Below, piece after piece: positions 26,767-38,674 of a stretch of DNA of 64,000 bases (positions are counted from its first letter, which is position 1; every line of letters starts with the position of its first letter). The notes under the pieces were generated by a model. It ran no database searches and was not told the DNA's origin. It saw only the letters and a list, made by a program, of their open reading frames with translations. The stretch spans positions 98,129 to 162,128 of the forward strand of contig NZ_JAAOLY010000015.1 of the NCBI RefSeq assembly GCF_011601275.1. Direction: 5' to 3'. The stretch comes from Janthinobacterium lividum (GTDB lineage: Bacteria; Pseudomonadota; Gammaproteobacteria; Burkholderiales; Burkholderiaceae_D). The translations under genes and the position numbers were made by a program.

Positions 26767-27477
26767 TCAGATCGCGCGGCGGACCATCAATTCCTTGATC
26801 TTGCCGATCGCCTTGTTCGGATTCAACCCTTTCGGGCAGACGTCGACGCAGTTCATGATCGAATGGCAGCGGAACAGACGGTACGGGTCTTCCAGGTTGT
26901 CCAGACGCGCGCCCGTGGCTTCGTCGCGCGAATCGGCGATGAAGCGGTAGGCTTGCAGCAGGCCAGCCGGGCCGACGAATTTGTCCGGATTCCACCAGAA
27001 CGACGGGCACGACGTGGAGCAGCATGCGCACAGGATGCACTCGTACAGGCCATCGAGTTCTTCGCGCTGTTCCGGCGACTGCAGGCGTTCTTTTTCAGGC
27101 GGGATCGAATCATTGATCAGGAAAGGCTTGATCGAATCGTACTGCTTGAAAAATTGCGTCATGTCGACGATCAGGTCACGGATGACCGGCAAGCCTGGCA
27201 ACGGACGCAGCACGATAGGCTCGGTCAGTTCGTTCAGGTTGGTGGTGCATGCCAGGCCGTTCTTGCCGTTGATGTTCATCGCGTCCGAACCGCACACGCC
27301 TTCGCGGCACGAGCGGCGCAGGGCCAGCGAGTCATCGACGTCCGACTTGATGCGCTGCAGTGCGTCGAGCAGCATCTTGTCGGTGTCTTTCAGCTCGACC
27401 GTCAGGTCTTGCATGTAAGGCTTGGCATCCTGGTCAGGATCGTAGCGGTAGATTTTGAATTTGAGAGTGCGTGCCAT
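26767..27477 (-). CDS. sdhB: Succinate dehydrogenase iron-sulphur subunit
   Basis: A 236-residue electron-transfer subunit of complex II. The N-terminal ferredoxin domain binds 2Fe-2S through SCREGVCGSDAM and a later CxT; the C-terminal domain has CILCACCSTSCPSFWW and CHSIMNCVDVCPKGLNP for the 4Fe-4S and 3Fe-4S clusters. All cysteines are in place. It is 9 bases downstream of sdhA. Confidence 0.97.
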   Translation of the reverse strand: MARTLKFKIYRYDPDQDAKPYMQDLTVELKDTDKMLLDALQRIKSDVDDSLALRRSCREGVCGSDAMNINGKNGLACTTNLNELTEPIVLRPLPGLPVIRDLIVDMTQFFKQYDSIKPFLINDSIPPEKERLQSPEQREELDGLYECILCACCSTSCPSFWWNPDKFVGPAGLLQAYRFIADSRDEATGARLDNLEDPYRLFRCHSIMNCVDVCPKGLNPNKAIGKIKELMVRRAI

Positions 27478-27486
27478 GGTATAGCC

Positions 27487-29268
27487 TTAGAAAGTACGTG
27501 GTTTCGGTTTGAAGGTATCAACCGTCAAAGGCTTGGTCACGACTGGCTTGTATTCCAGTCGGTTGCCTTCCGAATACCACAGCGTGTGCTTCATCCAGTT
27601 GTCGTCGTCGCGGGTCGGGTGGTCGTCCTGGGCGTGGGCGCCGCGCGATTCCTTGCGGGCCGCTGCCGAGACGATGGTCGCCTTTGCCGTTTCGATCAGG
27701 TTGTCCAGCTCCAGCGCTTCCACGCGGGCCGTATTGAAGACCATCGATTTATCCTTGAACGAGACGTGCTTGCGGCGCTCGTCGAGCTTCATGATTTCTT
27801 CGACGCCCTTGTTCAGCATTTCGTCGGTACGGAACACGCCACAGTACTTCTGCATGGTGGCGCGGATATCGTTCGCCACGCCCTGCACGGTTTCCGTGCC
27901 GGTCGAGTTTTCCAGGCGCTGCAAGCGGCCCATGGCAAAGTCGGCTGCGTCAGCTGGCAAAGGCTTGTTTTCCTTGGCTTTCAGACCGCTGTTGACGATG
28001 TGGTTACCGGCCGCGCGGCCGAAGACCACCAGGTCGAGCAGCGAGTTCGTGCCCAGGCGGTTGGCGCCGTGCACGGAAACGCAAGCGCATTCGCCGATCG
28101 CGTACAGGCCGTTGACAACCTTGGCCGAATTATCCGGGCCGGTCGGGGTGACGACCTGGCCGTGGATGTTCGTCGGGATGCCGCCCATCTGGTAGTGAAT
28201 CGTCGGCACGACAGGAATCGGTTCCTTGGTGGCGTCGACGTTGGCGAACTTGTGGCCAATTTCCAGGATCGACGGCAGGCGCTTGGCGATGGTGTCGGCG
28301 CCGATATGGCGCAGGTCCAGCATCACGTGGTCCTTGTTCGGACCGCAGCCGCGGCCTTCCTTGATTTCCTGGTCCATCGAACGCGAGACGAAGTCGCGCG
28401 GCGCCAGATCCTTCAGGGTAGGCGCATAGCGCTCCATGAAGCGTTCGCCTTCGCTATTGATCAGGATGCCGCCTTCGCCGCGCACGCCTTCGGTGATCAA
28501 TACGCCCGCGCCGGCCACGCCGGTCGGGTGGAACTGCCAGAATTCCATGTCCTGCAGCGGCAGGCCGGCGCGTGCCGCCATGCCCATGCCGTCGCCCGTG
28601 TTAATGAACGCATTCGTCGACGCGGCGAAGATACGGCCTGCGCCGCCCGTTGCCATGACCGTCGTTTTTGCTTCCAGGATCATGCATTCGCCGGTTTCCA
28701 TTTCCAGTGCGACGACACCGATCACGTCGCCTTCGGCGTCACGGATCAGGTCGAGCGCCATCCATTCAACGAAGAAATGCGTACGGGCGCGCACGTTGCG
28801 CTGGTACAGGGTATGCAACAGGGCGTGACCGGTACGGTCGGCTGCCGCGCAAGCGCGCTGCACCGGCTTTTCGCCGAAGTGGGCCGTGTGGCCGCCGAAA
28901 GGACGCTGATAGATGGTGCCGTCAGGGTTGCGGTCGAATGGCATGCCGAAGTGTTCCAGTTCGTACACGACCTTCGGTGCTTCGCGGCACATGAATTCGA
29001 TGGCATCCTGGTCGCCCAGATAGTCGCCACCCTTGACGGTGTCGAACATGTGCCAGAACCAGTTGTCTTCGGCCATGTTGCCGAGCGACGCGCCGATACC
29101 ACCCTGCGCCGCCACGGTGTGCGAGCGGGTCGGAAAAACTTTCGAGAGCACTGCGACGTTCAGGCCGGCTTCAGCCAGCTGCAACGACGCGCGCATGCCG
29201 GAACCGCCGGCGCCAACGATGACCGCATCAAAGCGGCGGGTAGGAATTGCAGATTTATATGCTGCCAC
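27487..29268 (-). CDS. sdhA: Succinate dehydrogenase flavoprotein subunit
   Basis: A 593-residue flavoprotein that oxidises succinate to fumarate. It has the FAD fold [17 protein letters not shown], the covalent-FAD histidine in [11 protein letters not shown], and [17 protein letters not shown] take GTG at 29266-29268 as start: it gives the family's usual N-terminus ([20 protein letters not shown]), lies 2 bases after the sdhD stop, and has GGAGTG about 11 bases upstream. The frame is open a further 62 codons upstream through sdhD, which is an artefact of overlapping frames. Confidence 0.96.
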   Translation of the reverse strand: MAAYKSAIPTRRFDAVIVGAGGSGMRASLQLAEAGLNVAVLSKVFPTRSHTVAAQGGIGASLGNMAEDNWFWHMFDTVKGGDYLGDQDAIEFMCREAPKVVYELEHFGMPFDRNPDGTIYQRPFGGHTAHFGEKPVQRACAAADRTGHALLHTLYQRNVRARTHFFVEWMALDLIRDAEGDVIGVVALEMETGECMILEAKTTVMATGGAGRIFAASTNAFINTGDGMGMAARAGLPLQDMEFWQFHPTGVAGAGVLITEGVRGEGGILINSEGERFMERYAPTLKDLAPRDFVSRSMDQEIKEGRGCGPNKDHVMLDLRHIGADTIAKRLPSILEIGHKFANVDATKEPIPVVPTIHYQMGGIPTNIHGQVVTPTGPDNSAKVVNGLYAIGECACVSVHGANRLGTNSLLDLVVFGRAAGNHIVNSGLKAKENKPLPADAADFAMGRLQRLENSTGTETVQGVANDIRATMQKYCGVFRTDEMLNKGVEEIMKLDERRKHVSFKDKSMVFNTARVEALELDNLIETAKATIVSAAARKESRGAHAQDDHPTRDDDNWMKHTLWYSEGNRLEYKPVVTKPLTVDTFKPKPRTF

Positions 29269-29270
29269 GA

Positions 29271-29636
29271 TTACACACTCCAGAGTATCTGTACCGTCCA
29301 GCCGGCACAAGCGATCAACCACAGCATGGTGGCAATTTGCAGGGTCAGGCGGAGGCCAACGCTTTTCACGTAGTCCATCCAGATATTGCGTACGCCGACC
29401 CATGCGTGGTAGAACAAGGCAACAAACGTCACCAGGCTGATTAATTTGAACCATTGCTGTGCGAACAGACCTGCCCAGCCTTCATAGCTGAAGTTGCTGC
29501 CGGTCAGGAAGGCGATCAGCAGGATGGCGACGTAGGCCACCATGACGAGGGCGGTGACGCGTTGCGCCAGCCAGTCGCGCAGGCCGTAATGGGCGCCGAC
29601 AACGAGGCGTTTCGGTCCGATGTTATTGTTTGCCAT
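29271..29636 (-). CDS. sdhD: Succinate dehydrogenase membrane anchor subunit
   Basis: A 121-residue hydrophobic anchor with three membrane segments (about 24-44, 62-80 and 95-115). The haem/quinone-side pattern [17 protein letters not shown] and [16 protein letters not shown] match SdhD. Its ATG overlaps the sdhC stop by one base (TAATG), so translation is coupled. Confidence 0.95.
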   Translation of the reverse strand: MANNNIGPKRLVVGAHYGLRDWLAQRVTALVMVAYVAILLIAFLTGSNFSYEGWAGLFAQQWFKLISLVTFVALFYHAWVGVRNIWMDYVKSVGLRLTLQIATMLWLIACAGWTVQILWSV

Positions 29637-30058
29637 TAAAATACTCCAAACAGTTTCAAAGCGACCAGAGCGGTCAGTACCAGACTGATCACCAGAACGA
29701 ACTTGGCCGTATTGCGCGCAGGTTCTTTCTCGGCGGCGACGTGCACGTCCATGAACAGGTGGCGAATACCGGCGCAGAAGTGGTGCAGGAAGGCCCAGAC
29801 CAGACCCAGGGTGATCAGCTTGACGAACCAGTGCGAGGCGATGCCCTGGAAGTAGGCGTAGGACATTTCGGAACGCAGACTCAGTTCCAGCATGTACAGG
29901 ATGCCCGGCAGCAGGGCGAAAATGATGATGCCGCTGATGCGATGCAGGATCGAGACGATGGCGCCGATCGCCATGCGGTAGTTCGACAATTCGGTAACAT
30001 GGATGTTACGGAATTGCGGCCGTTCTTTTTTTGGTACTTCTCTTACGGCTTCAGACAT
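29636..30058 (-). CDS. sdhC: Succinate dehydrogenase cytochrome b556 subunit
   Basis: A 140-residue cytochrome subunit with three membrane helices. IVSILHRISGIIIF carries the S-x-x-H-R-x-[ST]-G signature near the quinone site, and HHFCAGIRHLFMDVH supplies the haem-ligand region. The start at 30056-30058 has a strong GGGGAGG 8 bases upstream; the frame opens 9 codons earlier without a good site. It is the first gene of sdhCDAB-sdhE. Confidence 0.95.
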   Translation of the reverse strand: MSEAVREVPKKERPQFRNIHVTELSNYRMAIGAIVSILHRISGIIIFALLPGILYMLELSLRSEMSYAYFQGIASHWFVKLITLGLVWAFLHHFCAGIRHLFMDVHVAAEKEPARNTAKFVLVISLVLTALVALKLFGVF

Positions 30059-30364
30059 AACAAAAACCTCCCCTTTGAATTTCAACTAAATATTGAAGCC
30101 GCGATTTTCGCCGATTTTCGCAACCGATACCAATATCTATTGTTACATATAACCAAAATGGTTTTTTACTACAAAATACCGCGCTACTTTCCGTAGTTCA
30201 CGTAATTTAATTACAGAATCGCCGGCAAAACACGGCCCGCCGGGGCGGGCCATGCTGTCGCTGCGCTTTCCGTTGTCTCCGTTGCCCGCCTTGCGGCAGG
30301 CATCTTGCAAGCGATGCACTTCAGCCTTGCTGCTTGTTCGGGCGCCCGCAGGCGCCCCGCCGCT
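30059..30364 (-). promoter_or_regulatory. sdhC upstream region with a GC hairpin
   Basis: No gene is visible. The half nearer sdhC is AT-rich and should hold the sdh promoter, but I could not fix a convincing -35/-10 pair. GGCCCGCC-GG-GGCGGGCC at 30234-30251 is a tight hairpin between the gntR stop and the sdh promoter. It has no T run and may insulate sdh from gntR readthrough. Confidence 0.45.
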
Positions 30365-31252
30365 TCAGCTGAGTTCATTCTGATAATGATGGCGACTGGT
30401 CAGGTACAAGCCCCGGCGCAGTTCGACCGGCTTGTCGCCGTAGGTAAACGACACGCGCTCGGAACTGAGCAAGGGCGTGCCGAGATCGATATTCAACAGT
30501 TGCGCGGCGCCCGCGTCGGCGCACACGGCGCGGATCTGCTCGGACGCGCGTATCATGCGCGTGCCAAATTCCGTTTCGAACAGGCCGTACATGGGACCCT
30601 TGTACTCCACCAGGCGCTCGGCCGTCAGGCCTTTGAAGATCAGGCCGGGCAGCCACAGCTCCTCGACGATGGTCGGCACGCCGTCGAAATACTGCACGCG
30701 CTTGATGAAGATGACGGCATCGCCGGACTTCAGATCCATCAGGCGCGCCACGTCGGCCGGCGCGCGCACGCGCTTGACTTCGATAAATTTGCTTTCGGGA
30801 TAATGCGGCACGCCTTCGTCCGGCACCAGGCGCAGGAAGCGGAAATGCGCGCGCGCCTCATGGTGGGTGGAAACGAAGGTGCCCTTGCCCTGGCGGCGCA
30901 TGACGAGATTCTCGGCGGCCAGTTCATCGATGGCCTTGCGCACCGTACCCTGGCTGACCTTGAAGCGCCCTGCCAGCTCGACTTCGCTGGGAATCAGTTC
31001 GCCCGGCTTCCATTCGCCCGATTGCAGGCTCTGCGTGATGAGCGCCTTGATCTGCTGGTACAGGGGACTGAAGGTGGGCGATGCGGTCGCGGCAGGCACG
31101 GTCACGGCAGCAGTGGCATTCGCGCCGGCGACAGGGGCGGCGGCGGTGCTGGCTGCCGCGGCGACGGGCGTGGCCGGGGTGCCCGCGGTCGGACTGACCG
31201 CCCCGCTTGCAGCAGTGGCATTGTTGGTCAGATTGGACGAGGCGGAATTCAT
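30365..31252 (-). CDS. GntR/HutC-family regulator with UTRA domain (putative TCA regulator)
   Basis: A 295-residue regulator. The first ~65 residues are an unusual Ala/Thr/Pro-rich low-complexity leader. The winged helix follows (about 65-130: LYQQIKALITQSLQSGEWKPG ... VSQGTVRKAIDELAAENLV), and then a UTRA ligand-binding domain to the C-terminus. It lies between sdhC and the divergent mdh, a placement seen in other betaproteobacteria, and so probably regulates one or both. A perfect palindrome 58 bases upstream suggests autoregulation. The start ATG at 31250-31252 is the second in-frame start; the Shine-Dalgarno is weak. The effector could be a TCA intermediate, but nothing in the sequence shows which. 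Confidence 0.88.
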   Translation of the reverse strand: MNSASSNLTNNATAASGAVSPTAGTPATPVAAAASTAAAPVAGANATAAVTVPAATASPTFSPLYQQIKALITQSLQSGEWKPGELIPSEVELAGRFKVSQGTVRKAIDELAAENLVMRRQGKGTFVSTHHEARAHFRFLRLVPDEGVPHYPESKFIEVKRVRAPADVARLMDLKSGDAVIFIKRVQYFDGVPTIVEELWLPGLIFKGLTAERLVEYKGPMYGLFETEFGTRMIRASEQIRAVCADAGAAQLLNIDLGTPLLSSERVSFTYGDKPVELRRGLYLTSRHHYQNELS

Positions 31253-31557
31253 AGTCCGACATTTCAACACAAATCACTGCCCGCGTCCAGTAAAACACAC
31301 GCAGTTATCTGTCTTATATAAGACATAAGATATGATTGACAGATAGGGATCAGAGGCCTAAACTGCCCTCGATAAAACTTGTGAGCCAGCGTTTTATGTT
31401 GTCGGCCAGCCACTCTGGCCTCATGCAGCACAAGCGTGACGGCAGCGTACACCAGCAATTCGGTGGCGCGGGCCGGTTTTGGTATCATTATAGTTTTTCC
31501 GGATAAGCGTAAGCCCAGCTTCAAGCCCGTTTTCTTTCCCATTTTTGGAGATTCATC
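31253..31557. promoter_or_regulatory. gntR-mdh divergent promoter region
   Basis: No gene is visible. The 16-bp perfect palindrome TGTCTTATATAAGACA is at 31310-31325, followed closely by a partial copy, ATAAGATATG. A -10-like TATAGT at 31489-31494 lies 64 bases before mdh. HutC-type regulators favour GT-N-TA-N-AC-like sites, and the palindrome has that flavour. Confidence 0.6.
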
Positions 31558-32547
31558 ATGGCTAAAACCCCAATGCGTGTTGCAGTGACCGGCGCCGCCG
31601 GCCAGATCGGCTACGCCCTGTTGTTCCGCATCGCCAATGGCGACATGCTCGGCAAAGACCAGCCTGTCATCTTGCAACTGCTTGAAATCCCGGACGAAAA
31701 AGCCCAGAAGGCGCTCAAGGGCGTGATGATGGAAATCGACGACTGCGCCTTCCCGCTGCTGACGGAAATGACCGCCCACTCCGATCCGCTGACCGCATTC
31801 AAGGATGTCGATGTGGCCGTACTGGTTGGCGCGCGTCCACGCGGCCCAGGCATGGAACGCAAGGACCTGCTGGAAGCGAACGCCCAGATCTTCACGGTGC
31901 AAGGCAAGGCGCTCGACGCCGTCGCTTCGCGCAATGTCAAAGTGCTGGTGGTCGGCAACCCTGCCAACACCAACGCCTACATCGCCATGAAATCGGCGCC
32001 ATCGCTGCCAGCGAAAAACTTCACCGCCATGCTGCGCCTGGACCACAACCGCGCGCTGTCGCAAGTCGCTGCCAAGACCGGCACCGCCGTGAAAGACATC
32101 GAGAAGCTGACCGTGTGGGGCAACCACTCGCCAACGATGTACGCGGACTACCGCTTCGCCACCGTGAACGGCAAGGCTGTCAAGGACCTGATCAACGACC
32201 AGGAATGGAACGCCAACGTGTTCCTGCCTACCGTCGGCAAGCGCGGCGCGGCCATCATCGAAGCGCGCGGCCTGTCGTCGGCAGCGTCGGCAGCGAACGC
32301 CGCCATCGACCACATCCATGACTGGATGCTGGGCACCGCCGGCAAGTGGACCACCATGGGCGTTCCTTCGGATGGCTCGTATGGCATCCCTGAAGGCACC
32401 GTGTTCGGCTTCCCGGTCACCACCGACAACGGTGAGTACACCATCGTTCAAGGTCTGGAAATCGATGCATTCTCTCAAGAGCGCATCAACCTGACCCTGA
32501 AAGAACTGACCGAAGAGCGCGAAGGCGTGAAACACCTGCTGGCCTAA
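31558..32547 (+). CDS. mdh: Malate dehydrogenase
   Basis: A 329-residue NAD-dependent enzyme interconverting malate and oxaloacetate. The NAD fold [16 protein letters not shown] is N-terminal. [14 protein letters not shown] is the mobile loop with substrate-binding arginines, VVGNPANTN carries the catalytic-relay Asp region, and [10 protein letters not shown] the catalytic His. This is the cytosolic-type MDH subgroup common in betaproteobacteria. GGAG upstream supports the ATG. A terminator follows 43 bases after the stop. Confidence 0.97.
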   Translation: MAKTPMRVAVTGAAGQIGYALLFRIANGDMLGKDQPVILQLLEIPDEKAQKALKGVMMEIDDCAFPLLTEMTAHSDPLTAFKDVDVAVLVGARPRGPGMERKDLLEANAQIFTVQGKALDAVASRNVKVLVVGNPANTNAYIAMKSAPSLPAKNFTAMLRLDHNRALSQVAAKTGTAVKDIEKLTVWGNHSPTMYADYRFATVNGKAVKDLINDQEWNANVFLPTVGKRGAAIIEARGLSSAASAANAAIDHIHDWMLGTAGKWTTMGVPSDGSYGIPEGTVFGFPVTTDNGEYTIVQGLEIDAFSQERINLTLKELTEEREGVKHLLA

Positions 32548-32589
32548 GTCCAGTGTTGGCGGCGCGGCAATGCGCCGCCCGCCAAGAAG

Positions 32590-32622
32590 GCCGCTCCGCG
32601 AGATTCGCGGCGCGGCTGTTTT
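32590..32622 (+). terminator. Terminator downstream of mdh
   Basis: GCCGCTCCGCGA-GAT-TCGCGGCGCGGC forms a 12-bp stem with one mismatch, followed by TGTTTT. Confidence 0.7.
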
Positions 32623-32657
32623 CTCAAGTAGTTTTTACCTGCAGAAATGCCTTAAGC

Positions 32658-33656
32658 ATGCACCCTTCCGAGGTTTTATTCCAAGGCAAACGCCAGCCGC
32701 TGTTGCTCGCCGCTTGCGACCACTACGCCGGCTCTGAAAAGCTGATGCGTAAATCGATTGCTTTGCAACAAGAGCTTGGCCCCCTGTTCGACATCACGTT
32801 CGACTGCGAAGACGGCGCCAGCGCCGGCAATGAAGAAGCCCACGCCCTGATGATCGCCGGCCTGCTGGCCAGCGACGAGAACCAGTTCAACCGCATCGGC
32901 GTGCGCGTGCACGACGTCGACAGCCCGTTTTTCGTGCGCGACGTGGAAATCATCTGCAGCGCCGCGTCCCGCCTGGCCTACATCGCCGTGCCCAAGGTGG
33001 CCGGCGTGCAGGACGCCATGCTGGCCATCGACCTGATCAACCTGCACGCGCGCCGCGCCGGCCGCGACAACCTGCCCGTGCACATCCTGATCGAGACGCA
33101 TGGCGCGCTGCGCGAAGCCTACGCCATCGCCGCCCTGCCCCAGGTCGAATGCCTGTCCTTCGGCATCATGGATTTCGTTTCGGCCCACTACGGCGCCATT
33201 CCCGCCGCCGCCATGCGCACGCCGGGCCAGTTCACGCACCCGCTGGTGGTGCGCGCCAAACTGGAAGTGGCGGCCGCCTGCCACGCGCACGGCAAGGTGC
33301 CGTCGCATAACGTGACGACGGACGTGCGCGATTCGGCCGTGGTGGCCAACGACGCCCAGCGCGCGACAGCCGAGTTCGGCTACACGCGCATGTGGAGCAT
33401 CCACCCGGACCAGATCAAGCCCATCATCAAGGCCTTCACTCCGCGCCTGTCCGAAGTCAACGAGGCCAGCAACATCCTCAATGAAGCGCTGCGCGCCAAC
33501 TGGGGACCGATTGCGCAAAATGGCCGCTTGCACGACCGCGCCAGCTACCGATATTATTGGACCGTTTTGCAACGCGCCAAACTGGCGGGCCTCGGCCTGC
33601 CCGAGGCGGCCGCTGCATTACTTAACGCCCCCTCTTCCAGCACCACTGAAAACTGA
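32658..33656 (+). CDS. HpcH/HpaI-family (CitE-like) CoA-ester lyase
   Basis: A 332-residue TIM-barrel protein of the citrate lyase beta/malyl-CoA lyase group. DITFDCEDGASAGNE holds the metal-binding acidic motif; LIETHGALREAYAIA and ECLSFGIMDFVSAHYG are typical of the family. There are no citD or citF partners here, so a citrate lyase complex is unlikely; a malyl- or citramalyl-CoA-type lyase is more plausible, but the substrate cannot be read from sequence. The start ATG at 32658-32660 gives the family N-terminus; the open frame upstream crosses the mdh terminator. It sits between mdh and acnA. Confidence 0.85.
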   Translation: MHPSEVLFQGKRQPLLLAACDHYAGSEKLMRKSIALQQELGPLFDITFDCEDGASAGNEEAHALMIAGLLASDENQFNRIGVRVHDVDSPFFVRDVEIICSAASRLAYIAVPKVAGVQDAMLAIDLINLHARRAGRDNLPVHILIETHGALREAYAIAALPQVECLSFGIMDFVSAHYGAIPAAAMRTPGQFTHPLVVRAKLEVAAACHAHGKVPSHNVTTDVRDSAVVANDAQRATAEFGYTRMWSIHPDQIKPIIKAFTPRLSEVNEASNILNEALRANWGPIAQNGRLHDRASYRYYWTVLQRAKLAGLGLPEAAAALLNAPSSSTTEN

Positions 33657-33669
33657 CAGGAATTACACG

Positions 33670-34224
33670 ATGTCCCTCTCCAAATTAGCAATTGCCTGCA
33701 GCGTCGCGCTGGGCGCCATGACCCTCACGCTGGCGCCAGCCAGCTTCGCCGCCACGGCAGAGGCAAATCCCAAGGCCGTCAAGGCTGTCAAAGCCAAGCC
33801 AAAGGCCAAGACCAGCAAGGCCAAGGCAGCCGCCAAGGAAGCCCATCCGCTGGCCATGTCGGTCGCCGACAAGGAAGAATCGGACGAACCGGACACCGCC
33901 GGCTCGGCTTCCACCGATTTCAATTGCGAACTTGGTAATAAAATTACCATCTACACCAATGCTACTGACGACAAACACATCGCCCTGCGCTGGAAGAAGC
34001 GCCTGCATCGCCTGAGCCGCGTTGGAACCACCACCGGCGCCAACCGCTTCGAGAACCGTCTGTACGGTCTCGTGTGGATCGGCATCCCGGCCAAAGGCAT
34101 GCTGCTCGATTCCAAGCAGGGCCGCCAGCTGGCCAATGAATGCAAGGATGCGGAGCAAGCCAAGCCGACGGCAGTGGTGGAAGCCGCGCCATCGCTGGGC
34201 GTGCTGCCGGCGACCGGCGGCTGA
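33670..34224 (+). CDS. Secreted protein of unknown function
   Basis: A 184-residue protein I do not recognise. A Sec signal peptide (about 1-28, cleaved after ASFA) is followed by a Lys/Ala-rich repeat-like stretch (KAVKAKPKAKTSKAKAAAK), then an acidic segment. The compact C-terminal domain contains two cysteines (NCELGN, NECKDA) and the striking phrase LRWKKRLHRLSRVGTTTGAN. The fold may be a small disulphide-linked periplasmic or surface domain. AGGA before the ATG supports the start. It is 13 bases after the lyase gene and 88 before acnA, so it probably belongs to the lyase transcript. Confidence 0.75.
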   Translation: MSLSKLAIACSVALGAMTLTLAPASFAATAEANPKAVKAVKAKPKAKTSKAKAAAKEAHPLAMSVADKEESDEPDTAGSASTDFNCELGNKITIYTNATDDKHIALRWKKRLHRLSRVGTTTGANRFENRLYGLVWIGIPAKGMLLDSKQGRQLANECKDAEQAKPTAVVEAAPSLGVLPATGG

Positions 34225-34312
34225 TGTGCGTAGCAAGGGCCTCTTCGGGGGCTCAGTCATGTTTTGTAATTTGAATAATCAATAAATAGACGATACCCAA
34301 CAAGGAGAGGTC

Positions 34313-37033
<2,721 letters not shown>

Positions 37034-37060
37034 TCAGCCCAGCTGTGATGCAAGATCGAA

Positions 37061-37087
37061 GCGCCGGTTCCGACCGGCGCTTTTTTT
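37061..37087 (+). terminator. Rho-independent terminator of acnA
   Basis: GCGCCGGT-TCCG-ACCGGCGC, then seven T: a strong 8-bp stem with tetraloop 27 bases after the stop. Confidence 0.93.
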
Positions 37088-37246
37088 CGTCCCTGCATCC
37101 CGTTCCGACTTGAAATTTCGACTATTGGCATGATCTAAGGACAGCTTACGTATTGCGTGCGGCTGAATCCTCTACAATACGGTTATAAGGGTTTATCATT
37201 GTTTGACTGATCCATTTTTTTCACTTTCCGAGACTCTTATCCCGCT

Positions 37247-38500
37247 ATGCGTCGTCCTTCCAAAGATTCATCCCATAAACTGACTGCCGACAGCCAGCGC
37301 CTGGTCACCTTTGCCCAGGCGATCGTACAGGCAGCCAGCCGTCTCGAAGAGCGGTCCTGGGAACACAGCCTGGATACGCAGCTCCAGAAATTACTCAAAA
37401 CCGGCCACCAGGACACCATCGACAACACCCTGGGCAGCCTGTTCAAGGATGACTTGAACGCCTACGACGTGCTGATGGACTGCGTTGAAGCCGTCAGCGA
37501 ATCGACCGTCATCACGCATGAAGACGTGCGCTACGACGCCCTGCTCGTCGCCGTGCCCATCCTCGCGTGGACGCGCTTTTCCATCGCTTCCGGCCCCATG
37601 GCCGGCGACGCGCACGGCGTGCTGTCGGCGCATTTCGCCGCCCACCTGCTGGCCGACGGCACGAAGATGGCCATGGCCCCAACGCTGTATTCGATCGACC
37701 AGCTGCCGCGCAGCCACGTCGAAACCTATGCCAAGACGCAAAAGCTGGCCCTGGCCGCCCTGAAAGGCACGGCCGTCAAGCCCTCGGGCAAAGAAGCGGA
37801 AACGGCGCCCTTCCTGGCCGATACGCGTTACCTGCTGGTGGCCGTGGTGGCGCCAAGCGGCGCCCCGCTGTTCCGCTGGCAGACACCGGCCAGCCAGCTC
37901 GACTTCATCGCCGAACGCAGCGCCGCCCTGGAACAATGGCGCACGCAGGCCACGCCGACGTTCGCCCGCCTGCTGCCCGGCTGCGGCCTGGAATTGCTGC
38001 TGCCGGAAGCGTATTACGTGGCATGCCGCGAAGCGGACAAGCTGATACGTCCCGTCTCCGTACGGGCCGCCGTGCACTACCTGACGCATACCCTGGCCAT
38101 CGAGCCGTCGGAACTGCGCGCCGTCATCGCCGGCTTCGGCGAGGAAGCGGCCGACGGCCAGGTGGACGAGTACCGCATCGCCTTCACCCTGCGCCAGGCG
38201 CCGGACGTCATCTACGGCATCGTCTGGCCTTTGTACGGCCAGGAAGACGAGGATGGCACGCCGATCGAAGGCCTGATCCAGGTCGGCATCGCCGCGCTGG
38301 ACAAGCAAAAGACGCCCGTCGATGAAATCATCGAGCACCTGAACGCCGCCGGCGTGACGCAGATCAAGCGCCACGCGGAACGTTTTGTCGGTGAATACTG
38401 CGACGATTGCGGCGCGCCTCTGTTTGCCGATCCTGTCGGCGAGCTGGCGCATGCGGAAATGCCGGAAGATACGCCGCAAGGCACGGAACACTTCCACTGA
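37247..38500 (+). CDS. DUF2863-like protein
   Basis: A 417-residue cytoplasmic protein without signal peptide or membrane spans. It resembles the betaproteobacterial DUF2863 group from memory (MRRPS start, ADSQRLVTFAQAIVQAASRLEERSWE). The C-terminus carries CDDCGAPLFADPVGE, a single C-x2-C that could bind metal, and an acidic tail with histidine. No catalytic motif is recognisable. It is monocistronic: a terminator lies before it, and REP-like repeats and another terminator lie after it. Confidence 0.7.
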   Translation: MRRPSKDSSHKLTADSQRLVTFAQAIVQAASRLEERSWEHSLDTQLQKLLKTGHQDTIDNTLGSLFKDDLNAYDVLMDCVEAVSESTVITHEDVRYDALLVAVPILAWTRFSIASGPMAGDAHGVLSAHFAAHLLADGTKMAMAPTLYSIDQLPRSHVETYAKTQKLALAALKGTAVKPSGKEAETAPFLADTRYLLVAVVAPSGAPLFRWQTPASQLDFIAERSAALEQWRTQATPTFARLLPGCGLELLLPEAYYVACREADKLIRPVSVRAAVHYLTHTLAIEPSELRAVIAGFGEEAADGQVDEYRIAFTLRQAPDVIYGIVWPLYGQEDEDGTPIEGLIQVGIAALDKQKTPVDEIIEHLNAAGVTQIKRHAERFVGEYCDDCGAPLFADPVGELAHAEMPEDTPQGTEHFH

Positions 38501-38514
38501 TGCTGTAAAGGCAT

Positions 38515-38602
38515 GGTCGGATTACGCCGTACCGGCTAATCCGACCTACGATGCCGGTATGGGCTGTAGGTCGGATTAGCGCGCGGCGCGTAATCCGACA
38601 AC
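38515..38602. repeat. Pair of REP-like palindromes
   Basis: Two imperfect palindromes share the stem GTCGGATTA ... TAATCCGAC: one at 38515-38546 and one at about 38565-38602 with the longer GC spacer GCGCGCGGCGC. They sit in tandem in the 3' intergenic space, as REP elements do in Enterobacteria and Pseudomonas. No REP-associated transposase is in the window. Confidence 0.8.
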
Positions 38603-38617
38603 ACCACCAGCGCATAC

Positions 38618-38649
38618 AAAAAAAGGCGGAACCTCGGTTCCGCCTTTTT
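38618..38649. terminator. Bidirectional terminator between the DUF2863-like and CYTH genes
   Basis: An A run, then GGCGGAACC-TC-GGTTCCGCC and five T. It is placed so that it can end both converging transcripts. Confidence 0.88.
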
Positions 38650-38674
38650 CATTGCAACGTCATTTACAACACCA

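Noticed and set aside
26650..29373. A 907-codon plus-strand frame opposite sdhBA
   Set aside because: Antisense shadow of sdhB and sdhA.
29269..29454. Extended N-terminus of SdhA running into sdhD
   Set aside because: The extension is out-of-frame sdhD sequence; the GTG at 29266-29268 gives the normal SdhA start and length.
32658..33656. Assigning the CitE-like gene as citrate lyase beta subunit
   Set aside because: No citC, citD, citF or citG companion; the family also includes malyl-, citramalyl- and methylmalyl-CoA lyases.
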